Source: Bin18 sp965242795 (GTDB lineage: Bacteria; Desulfobacterota; Binatia; Bin18). Taken from it: a stretch of 64,000 bases of DNA. Within the stretch, counting starts at the first letter, position 1, and each line of letters opens with the position of its first letter. The stretch spans positions 1,178,001-1,242,000 of the forward strand of contig OZ251505.1 in assembly GCA_965242795.1 (NCBI GenBank). Reading direction: 5' to 3'. The notes below the pieces were generated by a model, which made no database searches, was not told where the DNA came from, and saw only the letters and a program-made list of their open reading frames with translations. Positions 52,993 through 62,080 of the stretch are shown in pieces. Made by a program: the position numbers and the translations under genes.

Positions 52993-53541
52993 ATGGAAAT
53001 AGCGAAACTGATCACGCCGATTATTGCGGGGTTGGCATTCCTTCTGAGCTGGTACAATTTCATCCGGTCATCCCGGGCAAGACGACGGAAGCTCATCAAC
53101 GCCGTGTACTACCACGTCGACTTGGCGATACGTACTCTTCAGGAACAGCAAAAGGGCAACGATGCGATACGAGAAAAAATTGAAAACGACGAGTCCTATA
53201 CGCCGTACTTGGTGCATTCGCCGAACGATGACCTTACCTACGACCACGTCATAGAGGTGATGGAATGGTTGGACGCGAGAGGAGAGGAAGCCGTCTCGTC
53301 CTATTTCCATTCCCAACAGGCTCTTCATGCACTCGCGGAAAGCTTCGAATTGGAGTTCGTCAGAAATTGGCCGCCAGAGAGGAAATTGCGGGCGTGGGAT
53401 GCGTACGAGCGGTTCCGAAGAGACACAATCGAACACGCTCGACAGGCGAAGGAAGCCTTGGAAGGAGAGAAGGCTTCACAGCACAGATGGTGGGAACGAC
53501 CTTTCGACGTTATCGTCAAAAGAAAGAGGGGAGGCTCTTAA
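52993..53541 (+). CDS. Hypothetical protein with N-terminal membrane helix
   Basis: 182 residues. A single N-terminal hydrophobic segment (ITPIIAGLAFLLSWYNFI, about 7-25) is followed by a basic patch and an entirely helical, charged cytoplasmic domain. No family is recognised. Its architecture (one helix, then a helical domain) is the same as that of 56348-56812, and base composition is lower in GC than the neighbouring aldo/keto reductase and epoxide hydrolase, suggesting acquisition. No good Shine-Dalgarno apart from GGAGGCGGGG about 10 bases upstream. Confidence 0.6.
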   Translation: MEIAKLITPIIAGLAFLLSWYNFIRSSRARRRKLINAVYYHVDLAIRTLQEQQKGNDAIREKIENDESYTPYLVHSPNDDLTYDHVIEVMEWLDARGEEAVSSYFHSQQALHALAESFELEFVRNWPPERKLRAWDAYERFRRDTIEHARQAKEALEGEKASQHRWWERPFDVIVKRKRGGS

Positions 53542-53695
53542 AGAATAGGAAGACCACCCGGACCCGAATACGTCATCGTTTTCTCCTTTACCGAAAAAGT
53601 GGTAGGCTGCAGGAACGTTCAGGCAGGCGGAGAGTAGCCGAATTCCCGGAATCAGGCAACCGCGACCTAGGGGAAATCCGGAAGGGACACCGACC

Positions 53696-54724
53696 ATGAA
53701 TCCGACCGAACACACCGTCAAGACCGACCGCCACACCACGTTCTATCTCGCCGCGGGCCCGGACGACGGGCCGCTCGTCGTCTTCGTCCACGGCTGGCCC
53801 GAGCTCTCCATAAGCTGGCGGCACCAGCTTCCGGCGCTGGCGGCGCTCGGCTTTCGCGCGGTGGCGCCGGACATGCGCGGTTACGGCCGTTCGAGCGTTT
53901 ACGCCCGACATGGTGACTACGCGCAGGAGCACATCGTCCGCGACATGTTGGAACTGCTGGACGGGCTGGGCCGCGAGCGGGCCGTATGGGTCGGCCACGA
54001 CTGGGGCAGCCCGGTCGTCTGGAACATTGCCAGCCACCACCCGGACCGCTGCCACGCGGTCGCCAACCTGTGCGTGCCCTACTACACGCTGGAACGCGGA
54101 CTGGATCATACGCTGACGCTGGTGGACCGTGAGCTTTACCCGGAAGCCGACTATCCGGCCGGGCAGTGGGAGTATCAACGTTACTACGAAGAGAGTTTCG
54201 CCGAGGCCATCGCGCCCCTGGACGCCCGCGCCTACGGCTTCATCAAGCTGTTGTTCCGCAAGGGCAATCCCGCGGGCGAGGGCGAACCGGCTCCCACTGC
54301 GACCGCACGCCGCGACCGTGCCCTGTTCGGAGGATTCCGCGAAATTCCCGACGTGCCGCGCGACGCCGACGTGGTGAGCGAGGAAGATCTCCGCGTGTAC
54401 GCCGCGGCATTGGAGCGCAACGGCTTCTTCGGCCCGTCGTCGTGGTACATGAACCACACGGCGAACGCGGCGTATGCCGCAACTGCCCGGAACGGCGGCT
54501 ACCTCGACATGCCGGTCCTGTTTCTCACCGCGGCCTACGACTTCGTGTGCGAGTGCGTCCACTCCCGGCTGCCCGAGCCCATGCGCACCTACTGCCGCAA
54601 CCTGACCGAAGCCACCATCGAGTCGGGCCACTGGATGGCGCAGGAAAAGCCGGTCGAAGTCAACGCCGCGTTGGTGCGCTGGCTGGCGACCGCGGTTCCC
54701 GACGTGTGGCCGTCGCCTGAATAA
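53696..54724 (+). CDS. Epoxide hydrolase-like alpha/beta hydrolase
   Basis: 342 residues. The oxyanion motif VFVHGWPELSISWRHQ, nucleophile Asp in VWVGHDWGSPVVWN, and C-terminal His in ESGHWMAQEKPVEVN mark the soluble epoxide-hydrolase group, where Asp attacks the epoxide. RAVAPDMRGYGRSS is typical. No signal peptide, so cytoplasmic. A relative could be a haloalkane dehalogenase, but the HGWP motif favours epoxide hydrolase. Monocistronic. Confidence 0.82.
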   Translation: MNPTEHTVKTDRHTTFYLAAGPDDGPLVVFVHGWPELSISWRHQLPALAALGFRAVAPDMRGYGRSSVYARHGDYAQEHIVRDMLELLDGLGRERAVWVGHDWGSPVVWNIASHHPDRCHAVANLCVPYYTLERGLDHTLTLVDRELYPEADYPAGQWEYQRYYEESFAEAIAPLDARAYGFIKLLFRKGNPAGEGEPAPTATARRDRALFGGFREIPDVPRDADVVSEEDLRVYAAALERNGFFGPSSWYMNHTANAAYAATARNGGYLDMPVLFLTAAYDFVCECVHSRLPEPMRTYCRNLTEATIESGHWMAQEKPVEVNAALVRWLATAVPDVWPSPE

Positions 54725-54816
54725 TAAAAGGCGCGAGGAGAAACGGCCTCATCCTCGCGCGCGAATGTGAACGCCGGCGGCTCCGCCGGCGTGCGAAGTT
54801 CGGGAGCGGGTGCGAT

Positions 54817-56001
54817 TCAAGCCACCTCGAACAGGCCCGCGGCGCCCATGCCGCCGCCCACGCACATCGTGACGACCACATGGCGCGCCCCGCGGCGCTT
54901 GCCCTCGATCAGGGCGTGGCCCACCATGCGCGAGCCGCTCATGCCGTACGGGTGGCCGATCGAAATGGCCCCGCCGTTCACGTTCAGCACGTCGTTCGGA
55001 ATGCCCAGCCGGTCGCGGCAATACACCACTTGGCAGGCGAACGCCTCGTTCAGTTCCCACAGGTTGATGTCGTCCATACGCAGGCCGGTGCGCTCCAACA
55101 GCTTCGGCACCGCGAACACCGGCCCGATGCCCATCTCGTCCGGTTCGCAGCCGGCCACGGCCATGCCGCGGTAGATGCCCAGCGGTTGCAGCCCGCGCTG
55201 CTCGGCCTGCCGGCGCTCCATCAGCACGCACACCGAGGCGCCGTCGGACAACTGGCTGGCGTTGCCGGCGGTGATGAAGCCGCCCTCGCCCATCACGGGC
55301 GGCAGCGCGGCCAGCCCCGCGGCGTTCGTGTTCGGCCGGTTGCACTCGTCGCGCTCGATGGTGACGTCCTGGCGCGTGCGCTCGCCCGTCTCCTTGTCCG
55401 TGAACAGCTTGGTGACGTGGCACGAGACGAGTTCGTCGTCGAAGCGGCCGGCCTCCTGCGCCGCGGCGGTGCGGTGCTGGCTTTGCAGCGCGTATGCGTC
55501 CTGAGCCTCGCGGGAGACGTCGTAGCGTTTGGACACGACCTCGGCCGTGTCGATCATGGCCATGTACAGGTCCGGCGCCTGCCCCAGAGCGATGGGGTCT
55601 TCGTTGCGGTATTCGTTCTGATGCTCGTTCTGCACCAGGCTGATGGATTCCAGCCCGCCGGCCACGACCGTCTGCATGCCGTCGCTGACGATCTGCTTGG
55701 CCGCGGTGGCGACGCTCATCAGCCCGGATGAACACTGCCGGTCGATCGTCTGGCCCGACACCGTGACGGGCAGCCCCGCGGCCACGGCGCACTGCCGGGC
55801 CACGTTGAAGCCCTGCGTGCCTTCCTGCAGCGCCGCGCCCATGATGACGTCGTCGACCTCGCCCGGCTCGACTTTGGCGCGCCGAATGGCCTCTTCGATG
55901 ACCGGCTTGGTCATGGTCGGCGTGGTGGTGTCGTTGAACGCCCCGCGGTACGCCTTGCCGATGGGCGTCCGCGCGGTGGATACGATGACAGCTTCTCGCA
56001 T
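54817..56001 (-). CDS. Acetyl-CoA acetyltransferase (thiolase)
   Basis: 394 residues. It condenses two acetyl-CoA to acetoacetyl-CoA or degrades 3-ketoacyl-CoA. The acylation Cys90 is in IDRQCSSGLMS, the C-terminal His in GGAISIGHPYGMSG and the second Cys in VTMCVGGGMGAAG. The NEAF loop (ELNEAFACQV) is present. The start at 55999-56001 follows a GAGGAG. It could supply acetoacetyl-CoA for the PhaC pathway 3.5 kb away, but no phaB reductase is seen; a beta-oxidation role is equally possible. Confidence 0.92.
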   Translation of the reverse strand: MREAVIVSTARTPIGKAYRGAFNDTTTPTMTKPVIEEAIRRAKVEPGEVDDVIMGAALQEGTQGFNVARQCAVAAGLPVTVSGQTIDRQCSSGLMSVATAAKQIVSDGMQTVVAGGLESISLVQNEHQNEYRNEDPIALGQAPDLYMAMIDTAEVVSKRYDVSREAQDAYALQSQHRTAAAQEAGRFDDELVSCHVTKLFTDKETGERTRQDVTIERDECNRPNTNAAGLAALPPVMGEGGFITAGNASQLSDGASVCVLMERRQAEQRGLQPLGIYRGMAVAGCEPDEMGIGPVFAVPKLLERTGLRMDDINLWELNEAFACQVVYCRDRLGIPNDVLNVNGGAISIGHPYGMSGSRMVGHALIEGKRRGARHVVVTMCVGGGMGAAGLFEVA

Positions 56002-56347
56002 GGTTCGTGCTCCTCTCCGATGTGGCGATGAATATCGGGGCCTCTTAGCAGGCCGCCGCGGGTTCTCCAACCTGCGGGCGGCGTCGGGAGTGCCGTTCCT
56101 CCGTCATTCCTGCGGAAGCAGGAATCCAGAGGAAGACCGCCGTCGTCTCGGCCTGGAATACGAACTCCTGCTTTCGGTAGGTCGGATTAGCGGAGCGTAA
56201 TCCGACAAGGGGCGATCGGCTGGGCAGCACGCCGGGTATTCAAGCCGGGGTGTCGGATTACGCCTGCGGCTAATCCGACCTACGGGACCGCCTGACTATT
56301 GGACAGTAGCGGGCCAGAAGAACACAGGCTCCTTACCCGCCGAAGAT
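56002..56347. repeat. Repeat tract with ATTCC-type hairpin and two TCGGATTA hairpins
   Basis: GTCATTCCTGCGGAAGCAGG (56103-56122) continues into AATCCAG; then GTCGGATTAGCGG/GCGTAATCCGAC (56182-56207) and TGTCGGATTACGCC/GGCTAATCCGACCTAC (56252-56284). The two TCGGATTA units are in opposite orientation. No gene is seen. This marks the left border of the AT-rich gene pair. Confidence 0.65.
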
Positions 56348-56812
56348 CTATAGTGGCCAATCGATATTGTTTGAGCGAGCGAACCGCTTAATCTCGGAGT
56401 ATGTCTCTGGGCCTGAACGTGTATTTTTGAGACGAGATACAGTGTATTCGTTGGTCAGAATACATGGGAGGACTTCGGAAAGGTAATTTTTGACCATCTT
56501 TCGTGTGGAGCCATGAATAATGCGACTATTGTATAGCTTAGATACTGTTTCAAGAAGATTCAGGAGTTCTATGAATTCGAAGTCTTTTTTTTCCTCCGAT
56601 TCGTCACGAAATTTGCGCCAAGCGCGGGCAATTTTTTCTCGAATTTGAAAATGATTGTTTATATCGGCGATTTGAACCTGCCTACGAACCCACCATACTG
56701 TACAGAGAAATATAAATACATTGACGATGAGTGCCAAGAATACAACGTTCTCCAGAGTTAGGGTATCGATGAGATGTTCCCACCGTATCCCAGTATATGT
56801 GTTTTCATCCAT
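56348..56812 (-). CDS. Hypothetical AT-rich membrane protein (DUF4760-like in outline)
   Basis: 154 residues. One membrane helix (ENVVFLALIVNVFIFLCTVW, about 21-40) precedes a helical cytoplasmic domain (REKIARAWRKFRDESEEKKD, LLNLLETVSKLYNSRIIHGS). The outline resembles DUF4760-type proteins but I cannot assign it. The DNA is strikingly AT-rich next to GC-rich neighbours, a strong sign of recent transfer. It is preceded by another AT-rich small gene on the same strand 12 bases upstream, and the pair is bracketed by TCGGATTA hairpins. Confidence 0.65.
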   Translation of the reverse strand: MDENTYTGIRWEHLIDTLTLENVVFLALIVNVFIFLCTVWWVRRQVQIADINNHFQIREKIARAWRKFRDESEEKKDFEFIELLNLLETVSKLYNSRIIHGSTRKMVKNYLSEVLPCILTNEYTVSRLKNTRSGPETYSEIKRFARSNNIDWPL

Positions 56813-56824
56813 AATTTAGTAGTT

Positions 56825-57049
56825 TTATGATTGTTTAGATTCTTTGTCGTGAGTTTTGTCGCTACTTTGAACAGTTTTATTGTCGTCTGATACGTCTCCG
56901 GACTGACTGCCTCCACTCTTCTCGATCTCTTGGAGGCGATCGGTAATAATACTAATGTGGTGGGCGGTGGAAGCTGAACGTTTCTCAATCTGTCCTGTGA
57001 CAACCGCTTGCCGGTGTTCACCTTGCTCTTTTTCGCGTGTGCCGCTCAT
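56825..57049 (-). CDS. Hypothetical small polar protein, AT-rich
   Basis: 74 residues, polar and probably disordered at the C-terminus (GDVSDDNKTVQSSDKTHDKE). Middle part STAHHISIITDRLQEIEKSG may be helical. A strong AAGGAGACG precedes the ATG at 57047-57049, which supports a real gene. Upstream partner of 56348-56812; both could form a two-gene unit, role unknown. Confidence 0.55.
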   Translation of the reverse strand: MSGTREKEQGEHRQAVVTGQIEKRSASTAHHISIITDRLQEIEKSGGSQSGDVSDDNKTVQSSDKTHDKESKQS

Positions 57050-57121
57050 GGTCGTCTCCTTTTCGTTACCCTCCGTGAGCTTTCATTGCACTCAATCATA
57101 CCGACGAGACTTCGTCAAATC

Positions 57122-57155
57122 TACTGTCGGATTACGCCTTTGGCTAATCCGACCT
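57122..57155. repeat. TCGGATTA hairpin 3' of the restriction-methyltransferase gene
   Basis: TGTCGGATTACGCC, loop TTT, GGCTAATCCGACCTAC. It starts a few bases after the stop of the type IIG-like gene (57160) when read on the minus strand and may act as its transcript end. Same family as 32142-32174 and 56182-56284. Confidence 0.65.
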
Positions 57156-57159
57156 ACAG

Positions 57160-59988
57160 TCAGCAGATCCGGCGACCGGTCAGTCCCGGCTCCCGGGCGA
57201 GCAGGGCGCGGACGGGCGCGAGCGAAGGAAGGTGGAGGGCCGCACAAATCGTCTCATCGATCTCCCGGCGGACGGGATCGGCGTCCAATTGTGCAAGCGG
57301 CGCTAGTGTTTTCGACGCTACGTTGTCATAGGCATCGGCAAGCGCCGTGGTCTGTGCCGCGGACAAGCTCCGTACGTCCAATACTGGCATCGACTCCCAA
57401 CCGGGCTTTTTCATTTGGACGAACGCTCCCTCCGTCGTCACCCGCCGTGAGAAAAAAGCAAGGACGCCGAACGAACTGTTCAGCCACAGGACGAGCGCCT
57501 TTTGCATGGGTGCGTCAAGCCTCTCGATATTCAGCGCCCACCACGTGTTCCCAAGAACTTTTTCGGAGAAGCACGTCGCAATGACGCGCTGCGTATTCGT
57601 CCGCATCCGCTCGACGAGAAGAACGGTTCCTGCACGTTCCCACACGGCTGTCGCGCTCTTCAACCGCCGCCCCCGTGCCGGGGTAGATCGTGCGAGGAGC
57701 CGAGTATTCGGAGATTGGGCAATGCATGTAACCGCCTTGGCGTCGTGGCCCCAGAATGCAGGGTATGAAGACCAGTCGTCATGCGAAACCGTGAAGGCAT
57801 CATGAATGTCGCGGCGGTCGTAGCCGAGGGCGCCGAGTCCACCGAGCGGACAGGTCGCAAGCCTGACCTCCACATCGCTCCCCGGCAACCGCAGAAAACC
57901 GCGTTGCATGCTCCAGCACACCCGCAACAGTTCCGCCTGCGCCATGACTGCGCCGAGCCAGAGTTCTTCGCCAGTCGTGGCAGGGGTCGAGAGCATCTCG
58001 GCAAGTTTGCCGTTCGATGAACGAACGCTCGTCATGCCGACGCCTTCTATAGCTGCGACGTCAGGAGTCTGCTCGATGGCGTTCGCCAAGTGCATGGCCT
58101 CGTGAATCGAGCGCGGATTGCGCCACAGGCTGATGTAGGTCGTTCTTCCCGATTGCTCGCCGCTGGAGAGCTTGCGCGCGATGAACAGCAGTTCGGATAA
58201 GTCCGTATTTTCCGAGAAATTGGGCCGCTCGGCGTCGTGACTCGAAACCACCGTCTCCAGATGGTAGCCGGCGGCGAGCAACTTGCGCGTCGGCCCCCAC
58301 GCCTCGCCCGATGCCAGGGCCGCGGGCAGCACGAACGCCAGCCGGCCGCCTGCTTCCAGATGCTTGTCCGCCAGCGCGACGAAGACGCTGCCGAGTCCCG
58401 CGGTCACGCTGGCGGACAATGGCTTGGCCCGCTTCTTGAGAGCCTTTTGCAGGGCGCCGCGTTCGTCGGGCAGGGAGCCGAACAGCAGATTGCCGCCCAC
58501 GCTGCGGACGAACGGCGGGTTCATGACGCACAGGTGCAGTTTCGGAAGCTCGGCGAGGGCGACGCCTTCGGTGGCCGCGCCGACCCGGGTCACCGCGGCG
58601 TGCGCATGATCGAGCGCGAACTGGTTCTGCACCTGTCGTTCACCGATGAAATCCAGGCTGCCCAGCCGCGGCTCCCCTTTGTCCATGCCCAGCGGCATGA
58701 CGAACAGGTTCATGCGCGCGAACGCGACATCGGGCGCGAGCAGGGCCAGGGTGGACGCGGTCAGGTGGACGGCCGTCGGCAGCACGTCGTAGCCGTGCAC
58801 CATGTCTTCCATCAGCGCCCGATGCAGTGCGGACAGGGCCGGCTGGTCCAGCGGCCGTTCCGACGCGGCGCGCGTCCGAACGTACACGTCGGAGAACGCC
58901 TGGGCCGTGGCCATCAGCAGCGTGCCCGTGCCGCAGGCGAGGTCGGCGACCTTGAACCGCGCCAACGCCGCGGGATCGCCGAAGTCGTGGGGCCACTGCG
59001 CGGCCAGCGTCAGTTTGAGCAGCAGGGTGGCCGCGGGCACCGACGTGTAATACGTGCCGAGGTACTTCGCCTCGTGGAGCAGCCAGTGGTAGATGCGGCC
59101 CATCAGGTCGTGGCGCAACGCGGCTTGGTGCACGCAGATGGCTTTGGCCTGCTCCAACACCGAGCCCACCGCGGCCGTCGTCCCGGGTGCAGTGGGCAGT
59201 TCGTTCAGCACGCGCTCGCCGAGCTGGAAGATCGGGACGTAGTCGATGTGTTCCCAGATCCACCGCCAATGCGCTGCCAGCGCGCTGACGACGTCTGGGT
59301 CGTGCTCAACCTTGCGCAGCGGATGGACGCGCGCGTCGGTCTGGGCCAATTGCTCTTGGAAGATGAGTGCGTTGGCCAACACGAGCGCCGAGACCTTGGC
59401 CGCGGTCTCGCGTCGGGCCTCGGCTTTGTCGGGAGATTCTCCCCGTGGCGGCGTGATGCCGAGAATGCCCGACAAGCGATCGCACGCGCCGGTTTGGCCG
59501 GCCCACAGTTGGGCGACGCTGACGAGCCGCGCGTGCAGCGCCTTGGCCGTCGTCTCGACGATGTCATCGCGGGCCAACGCTTCCTGCGCGCGGCGCAGGG
59601 CCTCCATGAGCGCCGCGGGGGTTCCCTCGAACCATCCGCCGGGTTCCGCGGCCTCCGTCACGATGGCATAGCGCAACCGCGCCGCGGCCAGGGTGTCGAG
59701 CAACTCGGATGTGGGAACCGTGCGCAGCCGGTCGGGATAGACGGTCGCCGCGGCAAGGTGCGCCACGCCTGCGCGGACGCGCTGGCGGGCGTCGTCCAGC
59801 ACGTGCCCTGCGGCGTCGGAGGCGTCCGCAAACTTCCCTTCGATGACGACGCGCAAGCCGCGCAGCCGGAAGAGCACGTCGGGCCGATGTGTGCCGCGCA
59901 ACTGGATCGTCTCGGCGTCCGCGCTGACGCCGAGCTTCGAGATCAGCACCGCAAGCTGCGTATTGATGACTTCTTCTCGATGACGCAT
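57160..59988 (-). CDS. Type IIG-like restriction endonuclease-methyltransferase fusion
   Basis: 942 residues. N-terminal PD-(D/E)xK-type nuclease: Asp37 (THRPDVLFRL) and Glu50-x-Lys52 (RVVIEGKFAD). A helical connector is followed by a gamma-class N6-adenine methyltransferase: motif X GTYYTSVPAAT (about 311-321), motif I VADLACGTGTLL (347-358) and catalytic motif IV NPPF (490-493). The C-terminal 350 residues should hold the target-recognition domain (LGNTWWALNIERLD). The ATG at 59986-59988 begins MRHREEVINTQLAV; the open frame upstream is only repeat sequence. It appears intact. Modifies and cuts at one unknown sequence; may be a solitary defence gene. Confidence 0.85.
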   Translation of the reverse strand: MRHREEVINTQLAVLISKLGVSADAETIQLRGTHRPDVLFRLRGLRVVIEGKFADASDAAGHVLDDARQRVRAGVAHLAAATVYPDRLRTVPTSELLDTLAAARLRYAIVTEAAEPGGWFEGTPAALMEALRRAQEALARDDIVETTAKALHARLVSVAQLWAGQTGACDRLSGILGITPPRGESPDKAEARRETAAKVSALVLANALIFQEQLAQTDARVHPLRKVEHDPDVVSALAAHWRWIWEHIDYVPIFQLGERVLNELPTAPGTTAAVGSVLEQAKAICVHQAALRHDLMGRIYHWLLHEAKYLGTYYTSVPAATLLLKLTLAAQWPHDFGDPAALARFKVADLACGTGTLLMATAQAFSDVYVRTRAASERPLDQPALSALHRALMEDMVHGYDVLPTAVHLTASTLALLAPDVAFARMNLFVMPLGMDKGEPRLGSLDFIGERQVQNQFALDHAHAAVTRVGAATEGVALAELPKLHLCVMNPPFVRSVGGNLLFGSLPDERGALQKALKKRAKPLSASVTAGLGSVFVALADKHLEAGGRLAFVLPAALASGEAWGPTRKLLAAGYHLETVVSSHDAERPNFSENTDLSELLFIARKLSSGEQSGRTTYISLWRNPRSIHEAMHLANAIEQTPDVAAIEGVGMTSVRSSNGKLAEMLSTPATTGEELWLGAVMAQAELLRVCWSMQRGFLRLPGSDVEVRLATCPLGGLGALGYDRRDIHDAFTVSHDDWSSYPAFWGHDAKAVTCIAQSPNTRLLARSTPARGRRLKSATAVWERAGTVLLVERMRTNTQRVIATCFSEKVLGNTWWALNIERLDAPMQKALVLWLNSSFGVLAFFSRRVTTEGAFVQMKKPGWESMPVLDVRSLSAAQTTALADAYDNVASKTLAPLAQLDADPVRREIDETICAALHLPSLAPVRALLAREPGLTGRRIC

Positions 59989-60712
59989 CGTCTGCCGCGG
60001 CCTGCCTGCCGAGACACGCTCCCCCGCCCCTGGGATTCCTGTTCTCACGGGAACGACGGAAAAGGCGGAGATGACGGGAGAACGTTCGAGCCGACCTGTC
60101 TTCTGTATCACGTTCGGAAGGAGCGTGCTGCGGAAGCCGGCAGTATCTCGATTTGGATGCTTCCCCTCGCCCTTCGACCTTTCGACCCCTCGACAGGCTC
60201 AGGGACCGCAGGCTCAAGGTACCGCAAGCTCGGGGACCGGGGGAGTAATGGGACGTGAATGGGCGAGCCCGAAGCGAAACCGGGACACTGCCAAGCAGGG
60301 ACTCGGTTTTTCAGAAAACGGCAGGTTCTCCTCTCCTTCTTCGATCCTTCGCCACCCTTCGACGGGCTCAGGGACTAGCCCGTTGAGCTTGTCGAAACGG
60401 GCGAAGGATCATCTGGCGTGCCATTCCCGAAGCAAACCCTCCCCTCCCCGTGCTTCAACGGGGATGGCAGGCGTAGGGGCGACCGGCCGGTCGCCCCTAC
60501 GCCCGTTGCGAGGCTGGATCAGGGAACAGGTTTTCCCCTGGATTCCCGTTTTCACGGGAATGACGGAAGGGGACGGGAATGAGGAAGGGGAGCGGGAAGG
60601 GGAAGAATGACGAGGGAAATGGAGGCGGTCGGTGCGCAGGCCGAGGTGACATCGGGGTTCGTTTCGATGTTTCGATACGCTCAACACAGCGCAGGCTCAA
60701 GGCTCCGCAAGC
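59989..60712. repeat. Repeat-dense intergenic region upstream of the restriction gene
   Basis: No gene is seen. Elements: ATTCC-type hairpin ATTCCTGTTCTCACGGGAAC near 60034; a conserved tract TTCTGTATCACGTTCGGAAG (about 60104); TTCGAC-family clusters (about 60172-60240 and 60350-60412); a perfect GTAGGGGC palindrome at 60473-60500, identical to 5618-5645; another ATTCC hairpin CTGGATTCCCGTTTTCACGG near 60539; and a TTCGTTTCGATGTTTCGATA module at 60658 merging into the 3' end of trmFO. Confidence 0.7.
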
Positions 60713-62080
60713 TCAGGGACCAGGGAGAGGGCCGGAGCCTGCCCCGGACTCGATCCGAGGGTGAGGGTCCGACGGCAACAAACCGCGGTCGGCTTGCCAC
60801 GTCGCCAAGTCGGCGAGGGCGCGGTCGGCCAGGGCGCGTTTCTTCTCGCGGCCGCGCAACCGGCGTGGGAGGGCGGGGAACAAGCCGTAGTTCACGTTCA
60901 TGGGCTGGAACGCCTGCCGCTCCGGGTCGGTGACGTAGGCGAGCAGGGCGCCGAGCGCGGTCGTGCGCGGCAGCGTGACGGGCGCCTCCCCGTGAGCCGT
61001 CAGCCCCGCGTTGTAGCCGGCCAGCCAGCCGGCCGCGGCCGACTCCAGATAGCCCTCCACGCCGATCATCTGGCCGGCGCAGAAGACGTCCGCCCGCTGG
61101 CGGTATTGGAGCGTCGGCTTCAGCAGGCGCGGCGACTCGATGAAGGTGTTGCGGTGCAGGCTGCCCAGGCGCACGAACTCCGCGTGCTCCAGCCCGGGAA
61201 TCGTGCGGAAGATGCGCCGCTGCGCGGGGTACGTCATCTTGGTCTGGAAGCCGACCATGCCCCACAACGTCCCGGCCCGGTCGTCCTGCCGCAACTGCAC
61301 GACCGCGTACGGGCGCCGGCCGGTGCGCGGGTCGGTCAGCCCGACCGGCTTCATCGGGCCGTAGGCCAACGTGTCCTTGCCGCGGCGCGCCATCTCTTCG
61401 ATGGGCAGGCAGCCCTCGAAGTAGGCGCAGCGCTCGAAGGATTTTTCCGGCATCTTGTCCGCGGCCAGCACGTCGTCCACCAGTCGGTAGTAGGCGTCCC
61501 GCGACAGCGGGCAGTTGAGGTAGTCGGCGCCCCCGTGATCGTAGCGCGACGCGCGGAACACCGTCTCCATGTCTATGGAGTCCGCGGTCACGACCGGGGA
61601 GATCGCGTCGTAGAACGCCAGATACGCGCGGCCGAACAGGTCGCGCAGGTGCGCGGCCAGCGCCGGCGCGGTCAGTGGGCCGCTGGCAACCACGGTCGGA
61701 CCGGGGGGAAGGGCGCGGACTTCTTCGCGCCGCACCTCGACCAGGGGATGCGCGGCCAGCGTCCGAGACACGGTGTCGGCGAACACGTCACGGTCCACCG
61801 CCAACGCCTGCCCGGCCGGCACCCGCGCCGCGTCCGCGGCAGACATCACCAGCGAGCCCAGGCGGCGCATTTCCTCTTTCAGCAGGCCGACCGCGGCTTC
61901 GAGCGCCGCGCTCCGAAAGGAGTTGGAACACACCAGTTCGGCGAGCCGGTCGGTCTGGTGGGCTTCGGTGGAGCGGACCGGGCGCATTTCATACAGGCGG
62001 ACGGGCACGCCCTGCCGGGCGAGTTGCCACGCGGCCTCGCTGCCGGCCAAGCCGCCGCCTATGACGCTGACGTGTTGCAT
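60713..62080 (-). CDS. trmFO: Folate/FAD-dependent tRNA (uracil-54-C5)-methyltransferase TrmFO
   Basis: 455 residues. It makes ribothymidine at position 54 of tRNA using methylenetetrahydrofolate and FAD. The FAD-binding VIGGGLAGSEAAWQLARQG at the N-terminus, CSNSFRS, EGCLPIEEMARRG and QMIGVEGYLESAAAGWLAGY are signatures. The ATG at 62078-62080 is the family start. The last about 16 residues (IESGAGSGPLPGP) and the stop codon are translated from repeat sequence (CCCCGGACTCGATCCGAGG at 60742-60760 and a CTCAGGGAC hemi-unit), so a repeat has replaced the natural 3' end. Adjacent to topA, a common pairing. Confidence 0.93.
   Translation of the reverse strand: MQHVSVIGGGLAGSEAAWQLARQGVPVRLYEMRPVRSTEAHQTDRLAELVCSNSFRSAALEAAVGLLKEEMRRLGSLVMSAADAARVPAGQALAVDRDVFADTVSRTLAAHPLVEVRREEVRALPPGPTVVASGPLTAPALAAHLRDLFGRAYLAFYDAISPVVTADSIDMETVFRASRYDHGGADYLNCPLSRDAYYRLVDDVLAADKMPEKSFERCAYFEGCLPIEEMARRGKDTLAYGPMKPVGLTDPRTGRRPYAVVQLRQDDRAGTLWGMVGFQTKMTYPAQRRIFRTIPGLEHAEFVRLGSLHRNTFIESPRLLKPTLQYRQRADVFCAGQMIGVEGYLESAAAGWLAGYNAGLTAHGEAPVTLPRTTALGALLAYVTDPERQAFQPMNVNYGLFPALPRRLRGREKKRALADRALADLATWQADRGLLPSDPHPRIESGAGSGPLPGP

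Noticed and set aside
58237..60258. A 673-codon open frame on the plus strand opposite the restriction-methyltransferase
   Set aside because: Antisense shadow; the minus-strand frame has clear methyltransferase motifs and the plus frame has none.
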